From Blastocatellia bacterium (lineage in GTDB: Bacteria > Acidobacteriota > Blastocatellia > Chloracidobacteriales > Chloracidobacteriaceae), in the NCBI GenBank assembly GCA_019695185.1, contig JAIBAN010000002.1, forward strand, positions 230,846 to 294,845: DNA of 64,000 bases, in the 5' to 3' direction. Both the position numbers and the translations under genes were made by a program. Numbering within the stretch: position 1 is the stretch's first letter; every line of letters begins with the position of its first letter. Below, in pieces: positions 45,969 through 53,875 of this stretch. The notes under the pieces are model-generated. The model ran no database searches and was not told the DNA's origin. It worked only from the letters and a program-made list of their open reading frames with translations.

Positions 45969-46163
45969 TGAATTGAGAATTGAGAATTGAGCATTGAGAA
46001 TTGTGTTGTTACATAATTAACTGCTGATTTTTGAACGGGTTACCAAGATAAAAAACGCGAAGTCAAGCAAAAAGCCTTTTACGCTCCTTGTAACCGACTG
46101 AAACAAAACAAGCTAATTATGCAACGAAGACATTCTCAATTCTCAATTCTCAATTCTCAATTC
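45969..46163. repeat. Inverted pair of heptamer arrays, type C, enclosing a hairpin element
   Basis: Left array 45969-46003 (TTGAGAA units, one TTGAGCA variant) and right array 46132-46163. The 128-bp loop is almost filled by a separate imperfect palindrome (46008-46125). Confidence 0.9.
46008..46125. mobile_element. MITE-like imperfect palindrome, 118 bp
   Basis: Terminal inverted repeats GTTACATAATTAAC (46008-46021) and GCTAATTATGCAAC (46112-46125), 12 of 14 matching when one is reversed. The complementarity continues inward at lower identity to a GGTTACC/TGTAACC pair (about 46038-46044 and 46089-46096). No coding capacity and no clear target duplication. It resembles a non-autonomous transposable element or a long RNA hairpin; there is no transposase in the window. 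Confidence 0.6.
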
Positions 46164-46167
46164 AAAA

Positions 46168-46199
46168 GACCCTGAACCCTGAACCCTGAACCCTGAACT
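46168..46199. repeat. Single type D array (CCCTGAA)
   Basis: About four units directly after the type C right arm, ending 10 bases before the mqnA ATG. There is no partner arm on the left side of the element. Confidence 0.85.
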
Positions 46200-46209
46200 A
46201 TAGTTTTCC

Positions 46210-47022
46210 ATGACCGAAGCAACACCCTCTTCATTACCACGCATTGCAGCCTCGAATTATCTCAATTCGGCACTGCTGATTTACAGTTTTCAACAAGGCC
46301 ACCAGCAAACCCGCTGCCAGTTGTTTCCCGATGCCGCTCCGGCACGGTGCGCGGAAATGTTGCGTTCCGGACGAGTGGATGCCGCCTTGATTCCGGCCAT
46401 CGAATACCAGCGCATTCCTGATTTACGGGTTGTGCCAGGCGTCGCCGTTGCCTCCCGGCACCGGGTGCGCAGCGTCGTGCTGGCCTCACGGGTGCCCATT
46501 GATGAAGTCTCCTCGGTGGCGCTTGATACGTCTTCCCGAACCTCTGTCTCGCTGATTCGGATTCTGTTTCGGGAATTTTATGAAAAAAACCCGACCTTTT
46601 CCGCCGCCGCTCCGAACATTCCCGAAATGCTGGCTTCCAACGATGCGGCGGTGATTATTGGCGACCCCGCCATGACCTTTGACCGGACCCGGCTCTATGT
46701 CTATGACTTGGCCGAGGAATGGCGTTCGTTTACCAGTCTTCCCTTCGTGTTTGCCGTCTGGGCCGTGGATGCCTCAGCCCTGCCCAAACTGGCCGGGGTG
46801 GATTTCGCCGCCGCCCGTGATGAAGGGCTGTCCCGGCGAAAGGAACTGGCACGGACCTACAGCCAACAACTCGGACTTTGTGAAGATGACCTGGTGCAAT
46901 ATCTGACGGAAAACATCTGTTACGAATTGGACGAAGAAAATCTGGCCGGACTCCGACGCTATTATGAACTGGCTGCCAAATGGGGCCTGATTGAACGGGC
47001 GGAACCGCTCCGCTTTCTTTAA
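46210..47022 (+). CDS. mqnA: Chorismate dehydratase, futalosine pathway
   Basis: 270 residues of the MqnA family, which dehydrates chorismate to 3-[(1-carboxyvinyl)oxy]benzoate as the first step of the futalosine route to menaquinone. The periplasmic-binding-protein-like fold shows RIAASNYLNSALLIYSF at the N-terminus, AEMLRSGRVDAALIPAIEYQ, ALDTSSRTSVSLIRILF, AAVIIGDPAMTF and a C-terminal ENICYELDEENLAGLRRYYELA. Cytoplasmic, with no signal peptide, which supports an enzyme rather than a transporter. No Shine-Dalgarno site; a type D array fills the leader. The following radical SAM gene is not a recognisable mqnC or mqnE, so the pathway's other steps are elsewhere. Confidence 0.9.
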   Translation: MTEATPSSLPRIAASNYLNSALLIYSFQQGHQQTRCQLFPDAAPARCAEMLRSGRVDAALIPAIEYQRIPDLRVVPGVAVASRHRVRSVVLASRVPIDEVSSVALDTSSRTSVSLIRILFREFYEKNPTFSAAAPNIPEMLASNDAAVIIGDPAMTFDRTRLYVYDLAEEWRSFTSLPFVFAVWAVDASALPKLAGVDFAAARDEGLSRRKELARTYSQQLGLCEDDLVQYLTENICYELDEENLAGLRRYYELAAKWGLIERAEPLRFL

Positions 47023-47024
47023 GA

Positions 47025-47176
47025 AGTCCTGAGAGTCCTGGGAGTCCTGGGAGTCTTGAGAGTCAAAACCCTCACAGGGTGAAAGTTTCCTGATTCCCAA
47101 GACTCACAGGACCTCCAGGACTCCCAGAACCCCCAGGACTCCCAAGACTCCCAAGACTCCCAAGACTCCCAAGACT
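47025..47176. repeat. Inverted pair of nonamer arrays, type B
   Basis: Left array 47025-47064 (GAGTCCTGG/GAGTCTTGA units) and right array 47093-47176 (about nine units, several degenerate such as CACAGGACC). The loop is only about 28 bp and contains CCCTCACAGGGTGA, a small palindrome of its own. The right arm ends 6 bases before the next ATG. Confidence 0.9.
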
Positions 47177-47182
47177 GTTTTT

Positions 47183-48199
47183 ATGGCTTCTTACTTAAAA
47201 CTATTTGAAAGCGGAGAACTGTACCGGCGTGCCGACGCATTGGAGGCCATGCTGGCCAGTTGCAACATCTGTCCGCGTGATTGCTTTATCAACCGTCTGG
47301 AAGACGAAATCGCCAAGTGCTTTTCGGGCCGCCTGCCGGTGGTTTCGACCTATACGCCGCATTTCGGCGAAGAACCTGTTTTGATTGGCACCCGTGGAGC
47401 CGGCAATATCTTTCTGGGTAACTGCAATCTGCGCTGTGTCTATTGCCAGAATTTTCAAATCAGCCAAAACCCGAAAGTCGAACGCAAAAACGAAGTCACG
47501 CATGAACGGCTGGCGGAAATGATGCTCCATCTGCAACGGCACGGCTGTCATAACATCAACTGGGTTTCCCCGACCCATTTTGTTCCGCAACTGGTGCGGG
47601 CGCTGGTGTTGGCGGTCGAACAAGGGTTGCGGCTGCCGGTGGTGTACAACACGAATGCCTACGATTCAGTGGAGGTGTTGCGGCTGCTGGATGGAATTGT
47701 GGATGTGTACCTGCCGGATTTGAAATACAGCGAAAACGACATGGGCGAGGAATTTTCCAAAGTCGAAAACTATGTCGGGCACGCCCGTGCTGCACTGGTG
47801 GAAATGTTCCGACAGGTTGGGGATGAGATGGTTTTTGATGAAACCGGACTGCTTCAGCGCGGACTGATTATCCGCCTGCTGGTTTTACCCAACAATGTCG
47901 GCGGGGTCTGCGATTCACTCCGATGGATTCACGACACCCTTTCACCCAATGTGGCACTGTCGGTCATGGCACAGTTTTTCCCCACCAACAAGGTCAACCG
48001 GGATGATGTCATTGGGGCACGCTATAACCTGCTCAACCGCCGGGTGGGCTATGGCGAATATGCGCGGGTGCTGGAAACCATGGAAATTCTGGGAATGCGC
48101 GAAGGCTGGCAACAGGAAATTGAATCGGCCTCCAACTATTACCGGCCTGATTTCAGCAATCCCGAATTGCCGTTTGAAGACATCAAGGATTTTCAATAA
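47183..48199 (+). CDS. Radical SAM protein, PflA-like (COG1313 type)
   Basis: 338 residues with the radical SAM cluster motif CNLRCVYCQN (Cys81, 85, 88), preceded by an N-terminal cysteine group CNICPRDC...KC (Cys27, 30, 34, 46) seen in this family and likely to hold a second metal. The GTRGAGNIFLGN lead-in, VVYNTNAYDSVEVLRLLDG and VDVYLPDLKYSE fit activating-enzyme-like members. It cleaves S-adenosylmethionine to a 5'-deoxyadenosyl radical; the target is unknown. It is encoded 160 bases after mqnA on the same strand, but it lacks the MqnC/MqnE signatures I would expect, so a menaquinone role is not supported. No Shine-Dalgarno site. Confidence 0.88.
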   Translation: MASYLKLFESGELYRRADALEAMLASCNICPRDCFINRLEDEIAKCFSGRLPVVSTYTPHFGEEPVLIGTRGAGNIFLGNCNLRCVYCQNFQISQNPKVERKNEVTHERLAEMMLHLQRHGCHNINWVSPTHFVPQLVRALVLAVEQGLRLPVVYNTNAYDSVEVLRLLDGIVDVYLPDLKYSENDMGEEFSKVENYVGHARAALVEMFRQVGDEMVFDETGLLQRGLIIRLLVLPNNVGGVCDSLRWIHDTLSPNVALSVMAQFFPTNKVNRDDVIGARYNLLNRRVGYGEYARVLETMEILGMREGWQQEIESASNYYRPDFSNPELPFEDIKDFQ

Positions 48200-48202
48200 G
48201 AC

Positions 48203-48333
48203 AGGGTTCAGGGTTCAGGGTCTAGGGTTTTCGAATATCAGGAAATTTGAAGCTCTGAATGGGGTTTCAATTGTCAATTATCAATTCTCAATTCTCAATT
48301 CTCAATTCTCAATTAAAAAGACCCTGAACCCTA
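48203..48333. repeat. Composite repeat element: type D, core, type C array, type D
   Basis: Left D units 48203-48226, core 48227-48275 (GTTTTCGAATATCAGG...), type C units 48268-48314, right D units 48320-48333. The right arm contains the stop codon (TAG, 48333-48331) of the convergent SpoIID gene. The order is the same as at 28303-28440. Confidence 0.9.
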
Positions 48334-49641
48334 ACGAAGCTCTGCCGTCGGAAAATACATCCGCAAAATTGCTTCATAACCGCGTCCGGCCTGAGCCTGG
48401 GCAATGGTGCCTTCCACACACAGGCCAACCTGATGGCCAAACCCCTTGCCGCGAAACAGATAGGTTTCTCCTCGTGCTTCCACGCCGTAGGTATTGCTCA
48501 AAACCGTATTCCAGCCCAGTGAATGCCCCACCAGCGTGCGGAATTTGATATTGGAAAAGGTCACCCGCCGTTTGCCGTCGGTCAGTTCCAGTTCGGTCAC
48601 AAACCCTTGGGGCGTGCGTTTGGCAACCTGCAATTTGACGGCATCCGAAGGTTTGGTGCCCCACAAAGATTTCAATGCGTCCATCAGCCCATCCCGTTTG
48701 GCCGCCCGCTGCCATTGGTAGAAATGGGCTTTCGTACACCAGGAACAGACTGTTGTTGACTTCTGATTCCCAAGCCGCCCAAGACTCTCAAGACTTTCTT
48801 TTCCTGTTCCCCAGGCAGTTTCGGGCGTGGTCGTGCGCCCGCCGCAACAGGCCGTGAAGTACGCTTCCAGCGGTGCTGCATCCTGCCACAAAATTTTTCC
48901 GGCTGTGGCGCGGGCTGCCTCCTGGACCAGTTGAAACTGTTTTGTGGTTTGAAATTCCTCAGCCGGGGGTTCGCCGAAAAACAACTGGCAATGGGTGCTG
49001 TCGCAGAGGTCGAACCCGGTTGCTTCGTGCCGGTTGCGGTGGGTTTGCAAAAAGCTCCTGACCACCACGGCCTGCGCTTTGAGAGCTTCGGGCAATTTCA
49101 CTCCGCGCATTTCCGAAGCCGTGATGATGGCCACGGCAGCTTCCGTATCTTCAGTCAGAACGGTCTGGATTTCATTCTCCACCACGGAAAAAACAAGTTC
49201 CCCGGAAACCCGCCGAATGAGGTGGGTTTTGCGGCCTGAAACCTCCAAATCAATGGCTGGCAGTGCCCTTGGGGAAAGGTCCGAATGCGGAAAATCAACG
49301 GTCAGACGGTCCCCGCTGAGAACCGGGACAGCTTCCTGGTCTTTGCCCTGCATGCAGGCCAGTTGGCCGTTGCGCAGGGTCACGGTCAATGCGGCAGTGC
49401 TCTCGAAACGTCTGGTTTCGGCTCCATTTCCCACCAGGATTTCCGTTCCTGCCGGTTTGAGGCCAATGGTTTGGAGATGAAACAGGGTAAACAGCCCAAT
49501 GCGGACTTTTTGAGGCGTGGAAGCGGTCGTAATCTCCGGATTTTCCGGCTTGTTTGGTGCGGCAAAACCATTCCAACCGCCGTGCAGTAAAACGGAGAGC
49601 CACAAGATGGTCTGAAAAATGGTCCCGATGCAATTTCTCAT
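48331..49641 (-). CDS. SpoIID/LytB-domain protein
   Basis: 436 residues. Signal peptide (about 1-28), a beta-rich N-terminal part (about 45-150: VRIGLFTLFHLQTIGLKPAG), then the SpoIID domain (about 160-430) with AAVAIITASEMRGVKLPEALKAQAVVVRSFLQ, DLCDSTHCQLFFG, YFTACCGGRTTTPE and GFGHQVGLCVEGTIAQAQAG. In spore formers this domain degrades peptidoglycan; in non-sporulators it is taken as a cell-wall hydrolase or binder in the periplasm. Residues about 282-293 (ESLESLGRLGNQ) are encoded by a decayed type B array (48765-48797), an in-frame insertion just after the conserved CCGG region. The stop codon is inside a type D array. Confidence 0.9.
   Translation of the reverse strand: MRNCIGTIFQTILWLSVLLHGGWNGFAAPNKPENPEITTASTPQKVRIGLFTLFHLQTIGLKPAGTEILVGNGAETRRFESTAALTVTLRNGQLACMQGKDQEAVPVLSGDRLTVDFPHSDLSPRALPAIDLEVSGRKTHLIRRVSGELVFSVVENEIQTVLTEDTEAAVAIITASEMRGVKLPEALKAQAVVVRSFLQTHRNRHEATGFDLCDSTHCQLFFGEPPAEEFQTTKQFQLVQEAARATAGKILWQDAAPLEAYFTACCGGRTTTPETAWGTGKESLESLGRLGNQKSTTVCSWCTKAHFYQWQRAAKRDGLMDALKSLWGTKPSDAVKLQVAKRTPQGFVTELELTDGKRRVTFSNIKFRTLVGHSLGWNTVLSNTYGVEARGETYLFRGKGFGHQVGLCVEGTIAQAQAGRGYEAILRMYFPTAELR
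48765..48797. repeat. Decayed type B array inside the SpoIID gene
   Basis: GATTCCCAA, GCCGCCCAA, GACTCTCAA and GACTTTC units in tandem; three of four match the nonamer at seven or more positions. The frame is kept (SLE/SLG repeats). There is no partner arm. Confidence 0.75.
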
Positions 49642-49785
49642 GGTTCTCCAAACATAACCGACTCCTGCTTTTCAAACCAAGATTTTGCGGGCACCCGGCG
49701 AAATCTGAACGGACAGAAAAATTTGGAGTGCAGCGACAAATCACCACTTTGGTTTTTGCTGAGGCTGCATCAGCCGGGGACTGTT

Positions 49786-52700
49786 TTATGTCCCTTCCTG
49801 CGTGATGCGTTCCGGGACAATCCGGGTTTCCACCGCGTCCTGTTCACTCGTATCAGAACGCATATCAAGGCTTATCGTTGGCAGGTCATCCCCTTCCCCG
49901 GTCGGAATATTGCCTTCAATGGTATGTGTTTGGCGAGGCAAGGGAGCAGCCTGCCAATTCGGATAGAGTGCGGCAAGACGGTTCAGTTCGTCAGCCAGTT
50001 CGGCTGCCGTCGGGCGCTGCGCCGGGTCTTTGGCCAAAGTCCGCTGCACCAGAGCTTCAACCTCATCCGGAATATTTGACACCAGCCGGCTGAGGGGCGG
50101 AACCGCTTCCCGGATGTGCATCAAGACCAGGGAAACCAGATTTCCTTCCAGGGCACGAAACGGCGGTTGTCCGCCCAGCATCTGGTACAGCATGACACCC
50201 AGGCTGTAGATGTCCGCCCGTCCGTCATAAGGTTTGTTGGCCAGCCGTTCCGGCGGCATGTAGGTGGGGGTTCCCACCAGCCCACCGGCTTCGGTCAGGG
50301 TTTGCCATTCAACGTTGCCGGTGTCCCCCATCAATTTGGCGATTCCGAAATCCACCACTTTGACCACTTCGCCTTCTTTTCCCTGATGGAGAAACACATT
50401 GTCGGGCTTGATGTCCCGGTGAATGAGTCCGGCACTGTGGGCTTCGGCCAGCGCCCGACAGACCGGAATCACAATTTCCGCACAGCGGGAAAGCGACAGG
50501 CGGTGTTTGTTTTGCAACTCGCCCGTCAAGGTGTGGCCCACCAGCAATTCCATCACCAGATAGGCAATTCCGCCCGACGAAATCCCCGAATCAAGCACCG
50601 CCACGGCGTTCGGATGATTGATGCGGCAACTGTTGACGCCTTCCAGGCGAAACCGCTCCAGGCTTTCAACCGAGGCATTGCCGCCTGCCGGGCGAAACAC
50701 TTTGACCGCCACCGGGCGCTGCAACCCAAGGTGGGTTGCCCGGTAAACCGCGCCGAAACCACCCGCGCCGATTTTGTGGTCAAGCCGGTATTTCTCATCC
50801 AGCACCGTGCCGGGCAGCACATCGGCCAGGGCCGTGAAAATCCGTTCGGCCCGTTTATGTGACTCAACCAGGTCTTCCTTTGAACGCACCAGTTCGTCAT
50901 TTTTCCGAACCAGTTCCTGATTCTTCACTTCGGTTTCCCGCTTGGAAGCCGCCAGTTCATCCAATGCCGAGGCCAGTTTGGTGTTTTTCTCGTCCAATTC
51001 CAGAGTGCGTTCCCGCACGCGGGCTTCGAGTTTTGCATTTTGCCGTTGCAAAGCCTTGAGCCGAAGCTGCACTGAGCCATATCCCAGAGCAAACAGTGCC
51101 AGGGCCAACCCGGTCAGCGCCCACCACGTCCGCCAGGGTGCCGGACGGATTTCAAACGCCAGTTCAAGTGGTCCGGTTACATTCCCGGCGTAATCACGCC
51201 CCCAAACCTTGAAAATGTATGACCCGGCTCCCAGGTTGGTGTATTCCTTGCGGGGTTCGGTGGTCCATTTCGAAGGCTCGCCGTCAAACCCGACCAATTG
51301 CACCCGATAGCGGGTATCCGCCGCCCGAAAATAACTGAGCAAAGCAAATTCAAAAATAAACTGGTTCTCCCGATGGGAAAATGACCCGCCCTGCACCGAT
51401 GTGAGTGCCAACTGGTCCGCGAAAACCCGGTCATGTTGCGTCACCCGCTCAAAAATCAGCGGTTTCAACCAGCGGTCTGCTGTTTCCTGAGCTGGGTCAA
51501 AAAGGGCGGCCCCCTCGACGGTTCCCGCCCAAATCCGGCCTCGCCGGTCAAGCAAAGAAGCTCCGGCATTGCATTCATTGCTGGGCAGCCCATCCTCTGT
51601 CGTAAAGGTATAAACTTCGTATTCCGCCGGATTTTCAGCCGTGGAAACGCGCGGTGTCAGGCGGGCAATTCCCTTGTTGGTGAACAGATAGATGCGTTTT
51701 TGGGCATCCTGCCGAATTTGATAGATGGTGTTGTTTGGCAATGCCACCCGTGTGGTATCGGAAAAAACGGTCCAGCTTGCCGGTTTTCCCAGGTCCAGCC
51801 GGGCCGCACCGCCATAGGTGCCGGCCCAGACCGAATGCGTTCCATCGGCGGCAACCGTTTCCGTCAACCCATTCACCCCATTGTTGGGAAGGCCGTTGGC
51901 GGTGGTGTAGGTGGTTCCCGGCGGCCACTCCATCCCTTTGCCTGTCAGGGTCGCCAGCCCGCCATTGGTCCCCACCCAAAGTGTCCGCAGACCATCCGGA
52001 GCAACGGTTTCAAGCAGGCTGAAAACCACATTGTTCGGTAAGGCCCCGGTGGCGACATCGTGGATTTTGACGATTTCCAGGCTGTCCGTTTCAGTCAGGC
52101 GGGCCTGCACCAGCCCGCCGCCATCCGTTCCTATCCAGAGCAACCTTGTGCCATCACCGGTTTGGGTGGCGAGCAGACAGAGCACGGCATCATTGGGCAA
52201 TCCCTTTTGACTGTTGAAGGTGGTCCACCGCCCGGCGGCAAGGCATCCCAGTCCCCCGCCATTGGTGCCGACCCAGAGCGTGCGGGAACCTTTGTCGGTA
52301 ACCGTTTCCGCCAGACTCAGGACCAAATCATTGGGCAGGCCGGTTTTGGTCGTCAGCGTTTCCCATCGCCCATTGCTGAAATGGGCCAATCCGTTGCGGG
52401 TGCCAACCCAATAGGCCGGCGAGCCATCGGTTGCGGTTGATTCGAGCAAACTCAAAACCAGGTTGTTGGGCAGGCCGCCGGTTTTATCAATGGTTGTCCA
52501 TTGATGAGGAACCAGCCGCGCCAGTCCGCCGCCATTGGTGCCGACCCAGAGAGTGCGCAATCCGTCCGGCCCGGCGCTTTCCAGGAGTGATACCACGGCG
52601 TTATTGGTGAGCGTGCCAGACGCAACATCATACAAACTGAGAAGTTCAACCTGTGCAGTTTGAATCGCGTCCGGATTGAGTGCAATCAACCCGCCGCCGT

Positions 52701-53607
52701 AGGTACCCACCCAGAGCACCCGCCCCCCGCCGGATGATTTCGTTTCAAGCAGACTGAGCACAATGTTGTTGGGCAGGCCCGCCGCTGTGTCAAAAGTTTT
52801 CCACAATCCTCTGTGAAAAACCGTCAGGCCACCGCCATACGTGCCCGCCCACAGCATTTTGCTCCCATCCGGTGCCGTGGTTTCGAGCAGGCGGAACACC
52901 ACGTCATGGCGGAGTTCCCCGGACTTGACACTGAAGACCTGCTGCAAAGTCAATTCCGCAGCGCTCCCGCTGGAGAACAGGGCCAATCCGCCTCCCTGGG
53001 TACCAACCCACAGCCGCTTGCTGCCATCCTCCGCCACGGATTCAAGCAGGCTCAAAATGCCCGGATTGGGTATCCCGGCGGCAGTGCCAAAGGTTTTCCA
53101 GCGACCTTGTGCGCGGCATGCCAGTCCGCCCTTGGTGCCAACCCACAGAATCGGGCTGCCGTCAGCCGCACGGGTTTCAAGCAAAGCCTTGACCTGATTG
53201 TGGGGCAGCCCTTCGGCGGTTGTGTAGGTGGTCCATTTTCCGGCCTCGAAATGCGATAACCCGCCGCCATCCGTGCCAAACCAGAGACTGCCATCGGTGG
53301 CCACCAGCATGGTCCGCACAAAGTTGGAAAGGCCGCGATTGGGCATGTTGACCACGGTCCAGGCCCGGCCATTGAAAAAGGCGGCTCCGTCCTGGGTTCC
53401 GGCCCACAAATACCCCTGCCGGTCAAAGGCCAGTGTCTGAATTGAGTTTTGCGGCAATCCGTCGCTATCGGTAAAGGTACGCAAAGCCGGACGGCCCTGC
53501 GGAATGGCCACTGGCGGCAGCTTTTGGGCAAACGCAGGCGAACAGGTGGCGAACATCCACCCTAACACGACCAGCAAACCTGCCAGACCTGCCCCTTTCC
53601 GCTTCAT
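49786..53607 (-). CDS. Double-propeller sensor fused to Ser/Thr protein kinase
   Basis: 1273 residues: signal peptide (about 1-28), 14 blades of the long style (about 40-715, LETRAADGSPILWVGTKGGL), Y_Y_Y domain (about 725-815), membrane span (about 822-845), LEARVRERT coiled coil (about 850-930), Hanks-type kinase (about 938-1205) with glycine loop IGAGGFGAVY, Lys969 in AVKVF, catalytic Asp1065 in HRDIKPDN, Asp1086 in DFG and GTPTYMPPE. The catalytic set is complete. The tail (about 1215-1273) is Thr/Asp-rich and could be an autophosphorylation region. The sensor is closest to the histidine kinase at 12231-16337 (blades 13-14 carry NKGIARLT versus NKGVAQFT), the kinase to that at 34838-38713. 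Stand-alone on its strand. Confidence 0.93.
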   Translation of the reverse strand: MKRKGAGLAGLLVVLGWMFATCSPAFAQKLPPVAIPQGRPALRTFTDSDGLPQNSIQTLAFDRQGYLWAGTQDGAAFFNGRAWTVVNMPNRGLSNFVRTMLVATDGSLWFGTDGGGLSHFEAGKWTTYTTAEGLPHNQVKALLETRAADGSPILWVGTKGGLACRAQGRWKTFGTAAGIPNPGILSLLESVAEDGSKRLWVGTQGGGLALFSSGSAAELTLQQVFSVKSGELRHDVVFRLLETTAPDGSKMLWAGTYGGGLTVFHRGLWKTFDTAAGLPNNIVLSLLETKSSGGGRVLWVGTYGGGLIALNPDAIQTAQVELLSLYDVASGTLTNNAVVSLLESAGPDGLRTLWVGTNGGGLARLVPHQWTTIDKTGGLPNNLVLSLLESTATDGSPAYWVGTRNGLAHFSNGRWETLTTKTGLPNDLVLSLAETVTDKGSRTLWVGTNGGGLGCLAAGRWTTFNSQKGLPNDAVLCLLATQTGDGTRLLWIGTDGGGLVQARLTETDSLEIVKIHDVATGALPNNVVFSLLETVAPDGLRTLWVGTNGGLATLTGKGMEWPPGTTYTTANGLPNNGVNGLTETVAADGTHSVWAGTYGGAARLDLGKPASWTVFSDTTRVALPNNTIYQIRQDAQKRIYLFTNKGIARLTPRVSTAENPAEYEVYTFTTEDGLPSNECNAGASLLDRRGRIWAGTVEGAALFDPAQETADRWLKPLIFERVTQHDRVFADQLALTSVQGGSFSHRENQFIFEFALLSYFRAADTRYRVQLVGFDGEPSKWTTEPRKEYTNLGAGSYIFKVWGRDYAGNVTGPLELAFEIRPAPWRTWWALTGLALALFALGYGSVQLRLKALQRQNAKLEARVRERTLELDEKNTKLASALDELAASKRETEVKNQELVRKNDELVRSKEDLVESHKRAERIFTALADVLPGTVLDEKYRLDHKIGAGGFGAVYRATHLGLQRPVAVKVFRPAGGNASVESLERFRLEGVNSCRINHPNAVAVLDSGISSGGIAYLVMELLVGHTLTGELQNKHRLSLSRCAEIVIPVCRALAEAHSAGLIHRDIKPDNVFLHQGKEGEVVKVVDFGIAKLMGDTGNVEWQTLTEAGGLVGTPTYMPPERLANKPYDGRADIYSLGVMLYQMLGGQPPFRALEGNLVSLVLMHIREAVPPLSRLVSNIPDEVEALVQRTLAKDPAQRPTAAELADELNRLAALYPNWQAAPLPRQTHTIEGNIPTGEGDDLPTISLDMRSDTSEQDAVETRIVPERITQEGT

Positions 53608-53875
53608 GCAACGGCCCCTGGAATTATGACTTGTGCAGAAATTTCAACTGTGAGAATGCGTCAACTGACTTTTGGAAACGTGGACGAAAATGATATGTAC
53701 CAAAACCTGTCTGATTTCGCCACCGACAAAACAATCAGAATGATGACCGGAGGTTTTTGGATTTTTGGGGCGGCTCAAATCAGACCTGCCGCCTTCGTTT
53801 CGTGCGTGAAAAACACACGGCTCCCTTCACTGGTCGCCCAAACGACCAAACCAACGGATAAAAAAATCAGGTGTT

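Noticed and set aside
46210..48199. mqnA and the radical SAM gene as a menaquinone operon
   Set aside because: The radical SAM protein lacks MqnC/MqnE features and is of the PflA-like COG1313 type.
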